Positions 32,568-43,267 of a stretch of DNA of 64,000 nt are shown here, piece by piece (position 1 is the stretch's first letter; every line of letters begins with the position of its first letter). A program made the translations under genes and the position numbers. Origin of the DNA: Eukaryota sp. TZLM1-RC (taxonomy: Eukaryota; Metamonada: BaSk clade); the NCBI GenBank assembly GCA_040285825.1, contig JAUPSS010000002.1:1674001-1738000 (forward strand). The letters run 5' to 3'. Under the pieces are notes generated by a model. It was given only the letters and a program-made list of their open reading frames with translations. It made no database searches and was not told where the DNA came from.

Positions 32568-33621
32568 CGGCTAGCAGCACAAAAATGTCGAATAGCAGTA
32601 ACCCGTTGAGATTACTGAAATGTGTAGATGAAATGAATCAAGCTGATCTTTTCAAAACTTGACGTCTTTCTTTTCCTTTGCTATACTCATCCACAACATG
32701 AATCATATTAAGAACAGCATTGACATTACGATTCCATAGACATCCACACTTCTTGCAAGTGAGTAATCCATGTCTTAGGACCGTTGGAGTCTTTCCTCTC
32801 CTGTAAGGTCTTGGATTAGGTACTCAATGCTTCTTTACATTTTCACCTTCTTTTTTCTCGAGTACACATGCATGACATCGACAACTTGTTCTATATTCAT
32901 CCATAGCAATAGACGGAAGTTACGTTTTTTAAACGTCTTTTGATAACCAACATTTTTTGAAGGTGCGATGTTTAAAATTGGTTTGCTTCCAATTGCCCAT
33001 CACTACAATGTTATGTTCAGGACCTCCAAACTTATTTTCAAATTCATTCATCCATTTTGCTTCACACCTCTCTGTGGCCATGAATCTTTGCAGTTTCATG
33101 ACTCTCAATTCTTTATTAAAGTAAAAAGCTACAACATGGAGAGGAAAGTTGTTTTTTGCCTTGCAGTAGTTTAGGAATTTTTCATGTTCTAGAGTTTTTT
33201 TTGAAAATTGTTTTACTTCTTCTTCCCACTCCTTTACAGTTTTGTTTTGAATAATCCATGATTCTTTAGCATCCTTATAGAATTTTTGATGGTCTTTGTT
33301 CAGAGTTTATCTTCTTCGTTGAGGAGCAGTCAGCCTCTTGAAAGTATATTCCTTTAATTTTGTTTTCTTGTTTTCATTTGGAGGAGGATGATTTTGTTTT
33401 TGTCTGAAGTTTAAAATCTTTTGTTTTGTCTTTTTGTTTCTTTTCATTCTGTTAATAAAACCACTCATTTCTTCCTTTGTTTTCTTCATGACACCATTCG
33501 TCCCTTCAAATCTTGAATCTGTTGGGGTTGAGTGTAGTTCAGTTAACATGTTGGTATTTGGGCAATTTAATTTTCGTTTCCCAGCCATCAATTGGTCCCT
33601 AATGCCAGAATATTCTGAATA
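32568..33621 (-). pseudogene. Family A Fanzor (TnpB-like nuclease) remnant
   Basis: On the minus strand, a broken coding region. N-terminal part 33591-33307 (MAGKRKLNCPNTN; basic, Lys/Arg-rich) is followed after a stop by HEKFLNYCKAKNNFPLHVVAF. FGGPEHNIVVMGNW comes next, then the RuvC-II block MDEYRTSCRCHAC near 32875-32905, with its glutamate. RHGLLTCKKCGCLW and the RuvC-III block WNRNVNAVLNM near 32705-32740 complete it. The DEYRTS...C-x2-C...RHGLL-C-x2-C...WNRxVNAxxNM order is diagnostic for eukaryotic Fanzor proteins. The last Asp of NRD reads Asn, and stops and frameshifts (near 33305, 32930, 32820) show it is dead. RuvC-I is not recognisable. Confidence 0.8.
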
Positions 33622-33644
33622 ATTTTGAGGTGAAAGGAAGACAT
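33622..33644. repeat. 23-bp direct repeat, copy 2
   Basis: Identical to 32545-32567. The sequence on its right would be the original upstream region of BRAP2. Confidence 0.92.
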
Positions 33645-34090
33645 TGGTAATTTTTCATTTATTTAACTTCCAATTTCACTCTTTTTAGCAAGTACTTTTT
33701 AATTATCACGTAAGTCCCTTTGAAATAAAGATAAGATTTCAAGATAAACGGTTTATCGCTAGACTCTTAACTTTTGATGGAAACCTCCCTTTCCTTTTAA
33801 AACCAGATTCTTTGCTCAAATCACCAATTACAATCATGTAATCACCAGGTTTGCAAAACTTTTGGTTAATTTTACGAATTTCCTTCATCTAAATTGGGAG
33901 ATTTCTTCCTCACATGTGAATCATACAATTTATTCAATATTTATTGTATATTTTGGTTAGATCTATTTTGTGCTTATTAGTATTACTGAATCGAATTCAT
34001 GTAGAACAACATGACCCCCTAGAGTTCCCTGGTAGTCCAGTAGTTGAAGTAACATCAATAGATTCATTGCGTTTTATTTCCTGGGATAAA
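33645..34090. other. Probable former BRAP2 upstream region; no gene seen
   Basis: AT-rich DNA between the second direct repeat and the next retroelement. No open frame of note. Confidence 0.4.
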
Positions 34091-34099
34091 GTTTTGGCA

Positions 34100-35560
34100 G
34101 AATGTAAAAAACAAGGATCCTAGTTTTATTGCTGAATGTGACATTGAGAAACACATCAAATTTTTTATTTTAAAAATTTGTTATTCTGGAAAATTCACTC
34201 ATATTTTAAGGTCAACTCCCCCTTCGGTATCTCTCAATTTTTGCAGATCTTTTAACAAACTTCGAGTCAAATTTTTTTCTTCTTTATTAGAAGTAAATGA
34301 ATCTTTAATTCGAAGTCATGTATTTTGTTCAGCAGATTTGGGTGGAATTGGATTCACCAAATCTTCGATTCTGTGTAAAGCAGCATTTTTGGGAGGTGGT
34401 AAAAATTTTGTATTTGAATTTTTCCAAAGGTTCCCTTTTGATGTTCATCTGATCAATGGTGAATCAAATTTTTACTTGAATCAACTGCAATTTGAATTAG
34501 AAAATTTGCCTAGTGATATCTGGATTCAGTGTTTTCCTCAAAATGTTCAAGAAATTCCCACTCGATCACTTCCAAATTTACGTTTTTGCTTGAAAAAGCT
34601 TCAGCACCATCTGGTTAAATTATATGAAGGCTTGGATTATGAAGTAAGACTTGGCTTGGCCAAAACTAAAAATCCCGCTTTCGGTAATTTTTTAAAGGAT
34701 ATTCGTGATAGTTCAGCTGCTGCTTTAGTAACTCAAGTTCCCTCTGTTTATGGACTTTTGTTAAAAAGACAATGAATGGCTTCTAAACATGCGTTTTCGT
34801 TGTTTTCTGTGGCCAAACAATTTGCCCAATCATTTAACTTGTAAATGTGGTAAACCTCTTTTGTTTACTCATCTTTTGAACTGTAAACATTTCATTACGT
34901 TTAGAAGCAAAGTGCATAATAACGTCAGGGACCAAATTTATGTAATGTGCAAATCATATCGTGTAGATTCCTTTTTAGAACCGCTGTTATCAAAATTAAT
35001 TCTTGATGATCCCAATATTGATAGTACGCGTTACAACAGAGCTTCTATGGGTCTGACTAGAGGTGATCTAGTTGTTCCTGGTTTAAATGGTAGTTTTACT
35101 ATTTTGGACGCCATGTCTATTGACCCTTGTAATTCCTCTAACGAACATTTCATTAACTCGGATGTAAATAATCCTCTTCTTGCAGGCGAAAAATATAAAA
35201 TTGCTAAATATGCGAAACCCATTTCCTCGGTTAATGAAAATTCTCATGCCCAATATAATTTATGTCCATTTGTTTTTTCTTTGCTTGGATCTCTAGGTAA
35301 GGCTGCTATGGCTTTCCTTGAGGATTTTGTTGTAGTTGTAAAGGAAAGAACTGGAAGAATTTTCAATCGTGTTTACTGGCAAAACAGGATTGTATTTTCT
35401 ATTTTTAAGGGAATGGTAACACTAATTTCTGATTCACTATCTTCTTTTGGGAAATTTTCTGAATCTTTAGCGATTAATTGTTTTGATGTAGGGGAGGAAG
35501 GTTTTGAGGATGTGGAGTTTTAATTGTGTATTTCATATTTGTTGTTGAATAAAAATAAAT
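34100..35560 (+). mobile_element. Family III RLE retrotransposon, 5'-truncated
   Basis: Begins in the RT thumb (SGKFTHILRSTPPSVSL). The frame 34338-34775 carries GGIGFTKSSIL, GGGKNFVFEF and SDIWIQCFPQNVQEIP. After one frameshift near 34770, 34789-35523 carries the CKCGKPLLFTHLLNC knuckle and FRSKVHNNVRDQIYVMCKS. It ends with the endonuclease core (RGDLVVPGLNGSFTILDAMSID), the Lys motif YKIAKYAKPI and the terminus GFEDVEF. It is the reference copy for family III in this window, with only one disruption after the thumb. Confidence 0.9.
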
Positions 35561-35593
35561 ACTGAAAAAAAAAGAATGTAAAAAATGATCTAT

Positions 35594-35893
35594 TTATTGT
35601 AACAAATGTGCTTTTGCTCTTGGAAATAGACGTTCATCGGTCTCATCAATTGCCTCATCAAGTATATCTTCAATTGGAACATGCTTCTTACCAATCTTGA
35701 AGAAGAGCTGTCCTGTCTCTGGGTGCTTGCTGAGTTTTCTCTTCTGGGGTTTCGATGGGTTTTCTTTTCCTAATTCAGTTCTGGTGTTCCTGTCAGGAGG
35801 ACGTTCATCTATTACAAATAAGTTCTCCCCCTCTTTAACAATATGATAGCGGTAAGAGTAAACAGGGTCAGGAGGTTGAATACGTTTAGACAT
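35594..35893 (-). CDS. Small basic conserved-looking protein, unknown
   Basis: 99 aa starting MSKRIQPPDPVYSYRYHIV. It is Lys/Arg/Pro-rich in the middle (KPQKRKLSKHPETGQLFFKIGKKHV) with an acidic helix near the end (IEDILDEAIDETDE). No transposon motif, signal peptide or membrane segment. I do not recognise the family. It ends close to the 3' end of the convergent retroelement. Confidence 0.55.
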   Translation of the reverse strand: MSKRIQPPDPVYSYRYHIVKEGENLFVIDERPPDRNTRTELGKENPSKPQKRKLSKHPETGQLFFKIGKKHVPIEDILDEAIDETDERLFPRAKAHLLQ

Positions 35894-35899
35894 TGAATC

Positions 35900-36785
35900 A
35901 AATAATCAAGGCCAAACAGTTATCTGTGTTTTGAAAAGAAGATATCTATTTTGTGGTGATACCCTCATCTAGTAATCTCAGCTAGTTATATTTACATTAT
36001 CATTGCTTTATTTGAGTAGTTGCAGAAATTAATCATAAGTGTACATAAAGTCGCTTGGTCAAAATTCAGTAACATTTTTTTTCAGTCCATTTTCTTTTGA
36101 TTAGTCCTACACTACGCTAAAGTGTGGAAAGTCTTTTACATCAAACCTGAAGACCCTTGTTACATCATGTGTACCTTCCTCAGTATAGTATTTTCATAGT
36201 ATAAGGAAATTTTGGGTGTAAATTGGGCCATTCTTCTTAATTACAACTGTTCGTATCTGGATTTAGTAGTTTTTGAATTGTCACAATTATTAAAAAAAGT
36301 ATGATACTCTGCACATAATTTTTACCTTCTTATACAGATAGTGACTCGTTTATTTGAATTACATCCAGAAAACATTACGAAACGTTGAACCATGATTCAT
36401 TTCTGATTTTGTGTAAATAAAACTCTTTTTTGGAAACAACGTTTCTGTTGGACAGTGAATTTTGAAACCCATGCAAATCGACTATTTCAATCATTGTTCA
36501 AGGAAAGGTATATGTACGAATAATATTCTATTAATCATTCTTAATCGTCACTGTTTGTCTCTAATGTAATGTCTCAAAGAATAATGCTACAAGCTAGTGC
36601 TTTTTGCAACTTTTGTTACAAGAATGATATTATTCTTTTCAATATTACAATACCCAAATTGTGTAGAATCAGAGATGTATTTGTTGCCCTTCTACATTAC
36701 AATTCTCATTATGGCCGGAAGGCAAAGACCCTTTGCCAAAACATCACTATCATTGAAAATTTTTGTTTCTGATTAAAAAGTTTAA
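35900..36785. other. Intergenic, no supported gene
   Basis: AT-rich; one random 67-codon frame (36569-36772). Probably contains the upstream region of the 99-aa gene. Confidence 0.45.
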
Positions 36786-36786
36786 A

Positions 36787-37790
36787 CTATTTTAATTTAT
36801 TCCCAAGAGAAACTGAATAACAAACTTCAAATTCCAACTCTTTATATCCCAAAGCAGCCAAAAAGAATTGACTGGAAGTTTTTCCTTCATAAAAACGACC
36901 AAGAGCTAATATAACAGAAGATAATAAGAGGACAACACCTTTAAAAAATGATAATGCAATTCTGTTCTGCCAAAACATTTTGTCACAGATTCTACCTGTA
37001 CGTTTTTACACTTTCAACAAAATCATTCAAGAAAGATAAAGCAAGTGATTCTCGGCGTGCCATGTAGGGAGAGAGCAAATGAACAAAGGACATAATGGGT
37101 ATGTGATTTAGCATTCAAGGAAAGCAACTTTGCTATTTATTGATTTTAGAATTTTCGGCAACAGACAGTAGATTCTTGTATTTTGACTGAGCTAACGGTA
37201 TAAAAGAATTAATACACACATCAGTAATGATAGTCGTCCCTTCAAGCATTAAATCACCTCTATTTCGACCAAAAGAATTCAAAGTATCTTCATCAACCAA
37301 ACGAGAGAGTAATGGTTCTGAATAGGAAACAATTCTGTGTGATTTTGACATACAATAGAGTTGATCTCTTACTGCATCATGGACTTTTGATCGGAATGTA
37401 ATAAAGTGTTTACAATTGAAGAGATGATTTGGAGCAATTTTTGATCCACATTTGCCAATCAATTTATGGAGCGTGTTATTAGGCCAAATAAAACATCGGA
37501 GGCGCATTGTACAAGAAAATTCGGTATCATCTAAAAGAAGACCATAAAATGGAGGAATTTGAGAAATTAACTAAGAGGAACTCTTTTGAGCATCTGACAA
37601 AATTTCCAATGCAGGATTATCTTTTTTGGCCGAGCCAAAACGAACAATAAAATCCAAACCTTCAAAAAATATTGTTAATTTTTGTTGCAATTTTTTAACG
37701 CAATACCTCAAAATTATTAGCGTTCTAGGTGGTATTTCCTGCACATTATCGGGAAGCATTTGATCCAAATGTCAGGGAGGTTATATTAAT
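36787..37790 (-). mobile_element. Degenerate family III-like RLE fragment
   Basis: Minus-strand pieces in order: MLPDNVQEIPPRTL (37768), the knuckle CGSKIAPNHLFNC and FRSKVHDAVRDQLYCMSKS (37507-37133), NRGDLMLEG, and FWQNRIALSFFKGV to LAALGYKELEFE (36978-36787). Closest to the copy at 51.0 kb. Several frameshifts and small deletions. Confidence 0.82.
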
Positions 37791-38420
37791 TTCCAATGTG
37801 TTGAAATCTTTGAGTCTATTGATTTAATTCATTGCGTTGCAATTGACATTTTGGCATTGTGAGGGTTATTGTGAGGAATATTGTAGGTGTACTTGAACTC
37901 AAAGCAAATGTGTAACAAAATCTATTTATAATATTGAACACACAAATGTTAATAGAAAATATCAACTCGTCGTTAGTGCTCCACCATTTGTTATAAACAA
38001 CAGACTATAAGTAATGTCTCAGTAGAACTTAGTTAACTGTGAAAATGATTTCCCAACAACGGGTTCAGAAAAGCAATGAAGAAAAATATTCAATTATAGG
38101 TATTTATGAATTGGGATTTCACATTTCAATTTCTTCAATAAATCACCATTTCCTTATTCGAATCAATGAGGAAGCAAGAAGACCTGCATCCTGTACAGAC
38201 CTCTTTACAGACCAGATCTGTTTAGAAAGGATTAGACTTTGTGGATGAATGAGGACGGTAAATAAAAAACATAAGGGGACAAAGCTGTATCAAGAATGAT
38301 ACCAAAATCTGTTTGTAAAGTAGATGTAAAATTAACAATTTGAATGTACAAGACACAACCAATCGTTTATTGTTATAAATGACCTATTTCCTAACCAATC
38401 CAATCATCAACAGAACCAAA
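37790..38420. other. Intergenic, no supported gene
   Basis: No conserved frame or retroelement motif seen downstream of the DNAJC3 gene. Confidence 0.45.
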
Positions 38421-38423
38421 ACA

Positions 38424-39848
38424 CTATCCAAATCTCACAGTGAAGAATGAATTACCGCCTCCAAATCCACCAAAAGGATTGCCACCACCAAAAGGATTAC
38501 CTCTAAAAGCATGACCTCCTCCATGGCCACCACTCCTACTGACATCATACTCCCTCCTAGATTCTTCGTCAGAAAGGACAGAATAAGCTTCAGAAAGTTC
38601 CTGATATAAGGCTTCTGATTCCTCTCTTTTGCCATCATCAGTAACCTTATCTGGATGTAACTCTATTGCTTTCTTCTTGTAGGCCTTCCGTATTTCAGCC
38701 TGTGATGCATCCTTTGACACCCCCAATATTTTATAATAATCTTTATCAGAATACTTTGAACTAGCAGATTGTCTTTCGTGTTGGGCATGTTGGTAACGTT
38801 GCCTGGCTTCCATATTCATTGGATCCATTTGCAGGATTTCTTGAAGTGTTGACATCATATTTGATTGATCACCAACAATGTCAAAAGCCTCCACAAGTTT
38901 CAGCAAGTTCTCAACAGTCTTATCTCTATTGACTAGCTTTTTACAGGCATCTACTGCTTCCTCTCCCTTTGAAAGTGACACGTAAGCATGACACATCATT
39001 GATTCTAACCGGTCAGCAATAGCTGATGGTGGCTGGGAGTCTATTCCCTTCAATTTAGCAACGTAGCCAACAATATTGTCATATTTCTTCAAGTCAAAAT
39101 CTTTCTGAGCCGAGTCAAGAATTTTCCCCACTTTTTTGACCTTTTTATATAATTTTGACATTTCCTTATTATCTGGATCTCTTTGAAGACCTGTTCTCAG
39201 AACCCTAACAGAATTTTCAACTTGTCCCGACTTGTACATTAATTCAGCTTCTAATAAAAGAGAAGCATCTGAATCAAAATAACCAATTTTTAGAAGTTTT
39301 GAGCAAAACTCTAGAGCAATCTCCTGCTTACCGAGCTTGTCCAGCTGCTGAATATAATGATGAATAACACTCGAGTCAAAAGGAACATCAGAAAGGTAAG
39401 AGTCAATGCGAGAAAGTGAGGTTGACTTGAGAACAGTCTCTCGTGTCCTAGACAATGCCTGAACTTTGGAAGAGGGGAATTCCTTTTCGAAACGAGTCTT
39501 GACAGATGAAGAGAACGTAGAGATGAATGAAGAAAGTTCAGAAAACTGACCACTTTGCAGCAGTAGTCTGGCCTTTCTAAGAGCTGCGTTTGAATGGTTG
39601 GGGTCTAGGGAAAGAGCATTGGTGTAGTCTTCAATGGCAAGAGATATTCTGGTTTGGGAATGATAGACTGTACCTCGTTTGACAAAAATAGAAGCAGAAG
39701 GATGAAGCTCAAGGGCTTTTGAGTAGTGTGAGAGAGCAGTAGTAAACGCCCCCAAACGAAAGGCTTGATCACCATCTGCTACTGGGTCTGCTGAGGAAAA
39801 CTGTACAAGAAGAACCGTAGAAAGAAGTATATGCAGAAGTATATGCAT
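38424..39848 (-). CDS. DNAJC3: DNAJC3/P58IPK-type ER co-chaperone
   Basis: 474 aa. A cleavable signal peptide (residues 1-20, ending SSA) leads into tandem TPR repeats over about 25-350 (for example ADGDQAFRLGAFTTALSHYSKALEL). The J domain starts at residue 370 (DYYKILGVSK) with HPD at 398-400, and a Gly/Phe-rich tail (GGHGGGHAF...NPFGG) ends the protein. TPRs plus a C-terminal J domain with a signal peptide is the P58IPK architecture. In that family the protein acts in the ER lumen with BiP and binds unfolded clients through its TPRs. Length close to animal orthologues (~500). No introns. Confidence 0.95.
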   Translation of the reverse strand: MHILLHILLSTVLLVQFSSADPVADGDQAFRLGAFTTALSHYSKALELHPSASIFVKRGTVYHSQTRISLAIEDYTNALSLDPNHSNAALRKARLLLQSGQFSELSSFISTFSSSVKTRFEKEFPSSKVQALSRTRETVLKSTSLSRIDSYLSDVPFDSSVIHHYIQQLDKLGKQEIALEFCSKLLKIGYFDSDASLLLEAELMYKSGQVENSVRVLRTGLQRDPDNKEMSKLYKKVKKVGKILDSAQKDFDLKKYDNIVGYVAKLKGIDSQPPSAIADRLESMMCHAYVSLSKGEEAVDACKKLVNRDKTVENLLKLVEAFDIVGDQSNMMSTLQEILQMDPMNMEARQRYQHAQHERQSASSKYSDKDYYKILGVSKDASQAEIRKAYKKKAIELHPDKVTDDGKREESEALYQELSEAYSVLSDEESRREYDVSRSGGHGGGHAFRGNPFGGGNPFGGFGGGNSFFTVRFG

Positions 39849-39904
39849 TGACAGTTTGAGAGGATGCAGAAATTAAGAATACAAACTTCAACAAATTTTG
39901 TTGA

Positions 39905-40010
39905 AGTGCCAACACGTCACTTGTATCGATCACTCCCTAATTTGCGTTTTTGTTTGAAAAAACTCCAGTACAATCGTGTTGAATTGTATGAAACTTTGCA
40001 TTATGAAGTA
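39905..40010 (+). mobile_element. Family III fragment, plus orientation
   Basis: Encodes RSLPNLRFCLKKLQYN, the segment before the knuckle in family III, then breaks into an inverted fragment. Confidence 0.65.
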
Positions 40011-40270
40011 AAACATACAAGGGTCAATAGACATGGCATCTAAACTGTTGAAGCGTCCATTTGAGCCAAGAATCACCAAATCACCATTTGTCAGACTCAT
40101 AGAAGCTTTAATGTAATGAGTACTACCAATGTTAGGGTCTTCGAGAATCAATTCAATGAAATTGATTGGAAACTTAGAAAACCTGCGAACAACATTAATC
40201 ACTGATTGTCTGGCTGGTCCAAATTTATTCGCAACATCAGTCATAATTAAATAAAATTTTATTGAAAATT
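40011..40270 (-). mobile_element. Family III 5' end joined to its endonuclease core
   Basis: Minus strand: a leader (GAATTTTCAATAAAATTTTA), then MTDVANKFGPARQSVIN, then directly EDPNIGSTHYIKASMSLTNGDLV and LDAMSIDPC from the endonuclease core. The same start is found at 49250-49440. This internally deleted copy links the MTDVANKFGPARQS start to family III. Confidence 0.72.
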
Positions 40271-40466
40271 CAGTACGTGGAGCTTTAGTTGTGTATGTGA
40301 TATTTCCAGTTTTATTTGTTGTTTATTAAATCAAATGAAATGATAAAAATGATGGGTGGTTCTCAATGAGTTGTTCACTGAGTAGAACACATCATTGCTC
40401 CCATAATTGAAAAACAAAACTTAAGTCAACTTTACAATAAACATATCAAATCAATAAACAAACTAA

Positions 40467-41693
40467 CTAATTAACAAATTGAAGAGCACATAGACAAACC
40501 CCAATCAAAATGATACAAGAATGTCCCACCGTGCTGAAGAAACCCAACTCACCATTCCTCTTTAATATAGTCATGTGGGAGAGGGCAGGAAAACCATAAC
40601 TATAGATGAGACCAGAAATGGCCCCGAAAAACCTCAACAAATCTCCAATATTAGGATACCAAATGGAAAAGGAAGTTCCTATTAAAACAACACTACATGA
40701 AAGAAAAACCATAAGAAACTTTGAAGGGGTGCTGGTACAAAATAACCCAAACAAAGACTCCCTTATTACAAAGACCAATATCGGATAAACCAATAATATT
40801 TGAAAAATTAATAAAACTCTGGAAATTGTGCCTAAAATGTCACAAGGTTCTAAAATTTCTAACCAATTTTGTTTCATTTCATCTTTATAAGCCAAATGGC
40901 CGACAGAGCCTGTGAAGAGGTAGCAAAACGCAGTAACAACGTAAGCTAATCCCAAGTTCCTACTCATATTTTGAGGAATTTTCTGATTCCCTTTTATGGT
41001 AATTACCAGATTATGAATAAAGAACGCCAACATAAGTAACCCTGCCAAGTTTTGAACATGCGGCCCCTTTTGCATTACAACATCAAGATTCAGTTCAATA
41101 CCTTTATCAAAACTCTTGACCCCTACGGTGAACATGACAAACAACACCGAAAAAAACCCATAAGAAGACAAGGAAACCAAAAGACTGACCTCACGAAGAT
41201 TGGATAAAGGGAGAAGAAAGATGAGAAGAACAACAGGAGTTAACCTCCTTACCACCGAGAGATCAAAATAGGGAGATCCATAAATCCATATTTGGGCTGC
41301 ATTGAATACCCCGGCAGCGTCATCAGCTAGAATAACACAATAAGAGATGGATGCACCAATGACAATCAATGCACCTGCACAACGAGCTACTTTCCCAGCC
41401 CATGCCCCATAGAGGTCAGTGAGGAGGTCTGCAAAATCAGTGTAATTGGTAGTGTGCTTACTAATTAACAGACAAGTGTAGAAACAAATCAATCCAATAA
41501 AGACAGCAATGAACCATCCATATAAAAGACCAGATTCAGTTAATCCCCAAGGTAAGGCTAGAACAGAGGAACCAAGCATTGTGGAAGTGATAGAGAAAAT
41601 GGCGACAATAGCCCCTTGTTTTCCGGAAGTTGAGGCTGATTTGATCAGGGGAAGATCTGTCTCATCAAGATGGAGACCAAGTTCAGTAGACAT
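40467..41693 (-). CDS. AAAP/SLC38-type amino-acid transporter
   Basis: 408 aa, about 11 hydrophobic membrane segments. The N-terminus shows the family signature GAIVAIFSITSTMLGSSVLALPWGL in TM1, a broken helix typical of amino acid/auxin permeases. Later segments include IGLICFYTCLLIS, LTPVVLLIFLLPL and FFIHNLVITI. Transport of a neutral amino acid across the plasma or a vacuolar/lysosomal membrane is the family role; the substrate cannot be read from sequence. Short N-terminus, no introns. Confidence 0.88.
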   Translation of the reverse strand: MSTELGLHLDETDLPLIKSASTSGKQGAIVAIFSITSTMLGSSVLALPWGLTESGLLYGWFIAVFIGLICFYTCLLISKHTTNYTDFADLLTDLYGAWAGKVARCAGALIVIGASISYCVILADDAAGVFNAAQIWIYGSPYFDLSVVRRLTPVVLLIFLLPLSNLREVSLLVSLSSYGFFSVLFVMFTVGVKSFDKGIELNLDVVMQKGPHVQNLAGLLMLAFFIHNLVITIKGNQKIPQNMSRNLGLAYVVTAFCYLFTGSVGHLAYKDEMKQNWLEILEPCDILGTISRVLLIFQILLVYPILVFVIRESLFGLFCTSTPSKFLMVFLSCSVVLIGTSFSIWYPNIGDLLRFFGAISGLIYSYGFPALSHMTILKRNGELGFFSTVGHSCIILIGVCLCALQFVN

Positions 41694-41699
41694 CCGTTA

Positions 41700-42190
41700 A
41701 TAGCACTCTAATGCCAAATAGTAACTCGTTGAGATGTAACCTATTGGATGTCAGATTCCAACTCTACAATTCAACTGTAATTTGAATCAATTTTGGGTCC
41801 ATGCACCCGAAATTTCACCTCCCCCTCCCGATGTCTTGTTGTTGCCTGATTGTAGTGAGGTGTAAAATATTTGTAAACATATTTTTTTTATTTACTGTAT
41901 TTTAAACTCGAATGACATAATTCAAATCCATAAATATATTAATCTTTTGTCAGTTTAACCAATATACCTTCCATTATCTCCATGTATTTCAAGAGTTCCA
42001 AATTTCAAAAAAAGCATTACTCTCAACACCAAATAAACTACCACTGTGATCAAGTTTGGTATTGAACTTTATTAGACTGCTTTCAACATTTTGACATACT
42101 TTACTCCATCAGATAGTGTGAGAAATTTCATTTGGGTATTTCATGGAGAGCATAAAATTCAAATTTAAAAACAGCAAACAATTGTCCTCC
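41700..42190. other. Upstream region of the transporter, no gene seen
   Basis: Contains a C-rich stretch near 41815-41830. No frame of note. Confidence 0.4.
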
Positions 42191-42507
42191 TTTACACTAC
42201 CAAAAACGATAGAAAATGAATGCACAAAAGGCCAAAAAACACCAGCTGATGAAGGAGAACAGTTAAGGAGATGCATTTGAAACTCAGGAAGAGGAAGTGG
42301 AGGTGGAGGTGGGAAAGCGCCAGTGGGAGGACCATCAAGGGGTGTAGCTGAAGGGAATGGCGCAGCAGAAGTTTTTGACGCAGCTTATGATGGACGATCT
42401 GCAATAGACTCGAGTTTAGACTCAAGAATAACCAGGAATGCCTCTACAGACTGTCTTTTGCTAGCTATCTCCGCTAATGGAAAGTTTTTGGTGGGAAGAA
42501 AGAAATG
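42190..42507 (-). pseudogene. Relic resembling WASHC3/BRK1 coiled-coil subunits
   Basis: Minus strand encodes FPLAEIASKRQSVEAFLVILESKLESIADRP, a short coiled coil like that of WASHC3 (CCDC53) or BRK1. After one stop comes a proline-rich stretch (GAFPPPPPLPLP). No intact frame, and the match is by eye, so this is tentative. Confidence 0.3.
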
Positions 42508-42895
42508 AATGTTGTGACTTTTATTGGTAACATGAACTGAATAAAGAAATTAAATTTAAAAATAGTTATTGAACATGCACACTTAATTAGATCAATTCAT
42601 AACTAATGGGACGAATATCATTGAACCAAGATTTTCTCTACAAAATCATGATCTGCTTGATGTCTAGCTAAAGCTTCTCTTATTCGGTTGAAAAACCCAG
42701 GTAATCTATTAATAATATCAAATTGAATCCGAAAGCACCATAAAAAAATATCAAATCTTTTCATTGTTTTAAATTAAATTCTGATAACTTTACAAATTCA
42801 TTGAATCTACAAACACCCTAAACTAAACAAACAACTGCTTTGACTAACAACAACTTCATCAAACTTTACATCACATTATTAATTATAGGAAAAAA
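42508..42895. repeat. Direct repeat copy 1, split by a retroelement
   Basis: The segments 42508-42556 and 42771-42895 together match 43038-43202 (about 80 percent by eye; shared TTGGTAACATG and TGAATCTACAAACACCCT). The interruption is a family I fragment. Confidence 0.8.
42557..42770 (-). mobile_element. Family I 3' fragment, 214 bp, with target duplication
   Basis: Reverse-oriented family I terminus (TTGAACATGCACACTTAATT) through the QQADQD coding end to the KTMKRFD region. Flanked by direct repeats AAATTAAATT at 42547-42556 and 42771-42780. The matching duplicated locus at 43.04-43.20 kb is the unfilled site. Confidence 0.87.
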
Positions 42896-43037
42896 GATGA
42901 CGCACTGAACGAAACCTATAATCTCTATAATAGAAAGCCAACAGTTTCACCAAGATCACTGGCGAACTTAGATATAGTTGAACGAGGAGCAAAAGGTTCT
43001 TCGTCAAGTAGGGAAAGAAATGGGAAGGAAAAAACGG

Positions 43038-43202
43038 GTGTTGTGACCTGTTTTGGTAACATGTTTGTACTGAATCAAGGAATTAAAATGTGAAACTTTA
43101 CGAATTTATTGAATCTACAAACACCCTTGATTGAACGAACAACTGCTTTGACTAACATCAATTTCATCAAATTTCACATCAGTTTACTATTTTTAGGAAA
43201 GA
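43038..43202. repeat. Direct repeat copy 2 (empty site)
   Basis: Uninterrupted counterpart of 42508-42895. Confidence 0.8.
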
Positions 43203-43267
43203 AAACAATTAAAGCAGGTCCAGTATCTATTATAAATGTGTCTATATAGCAAGTTGTCCATGTTTAA

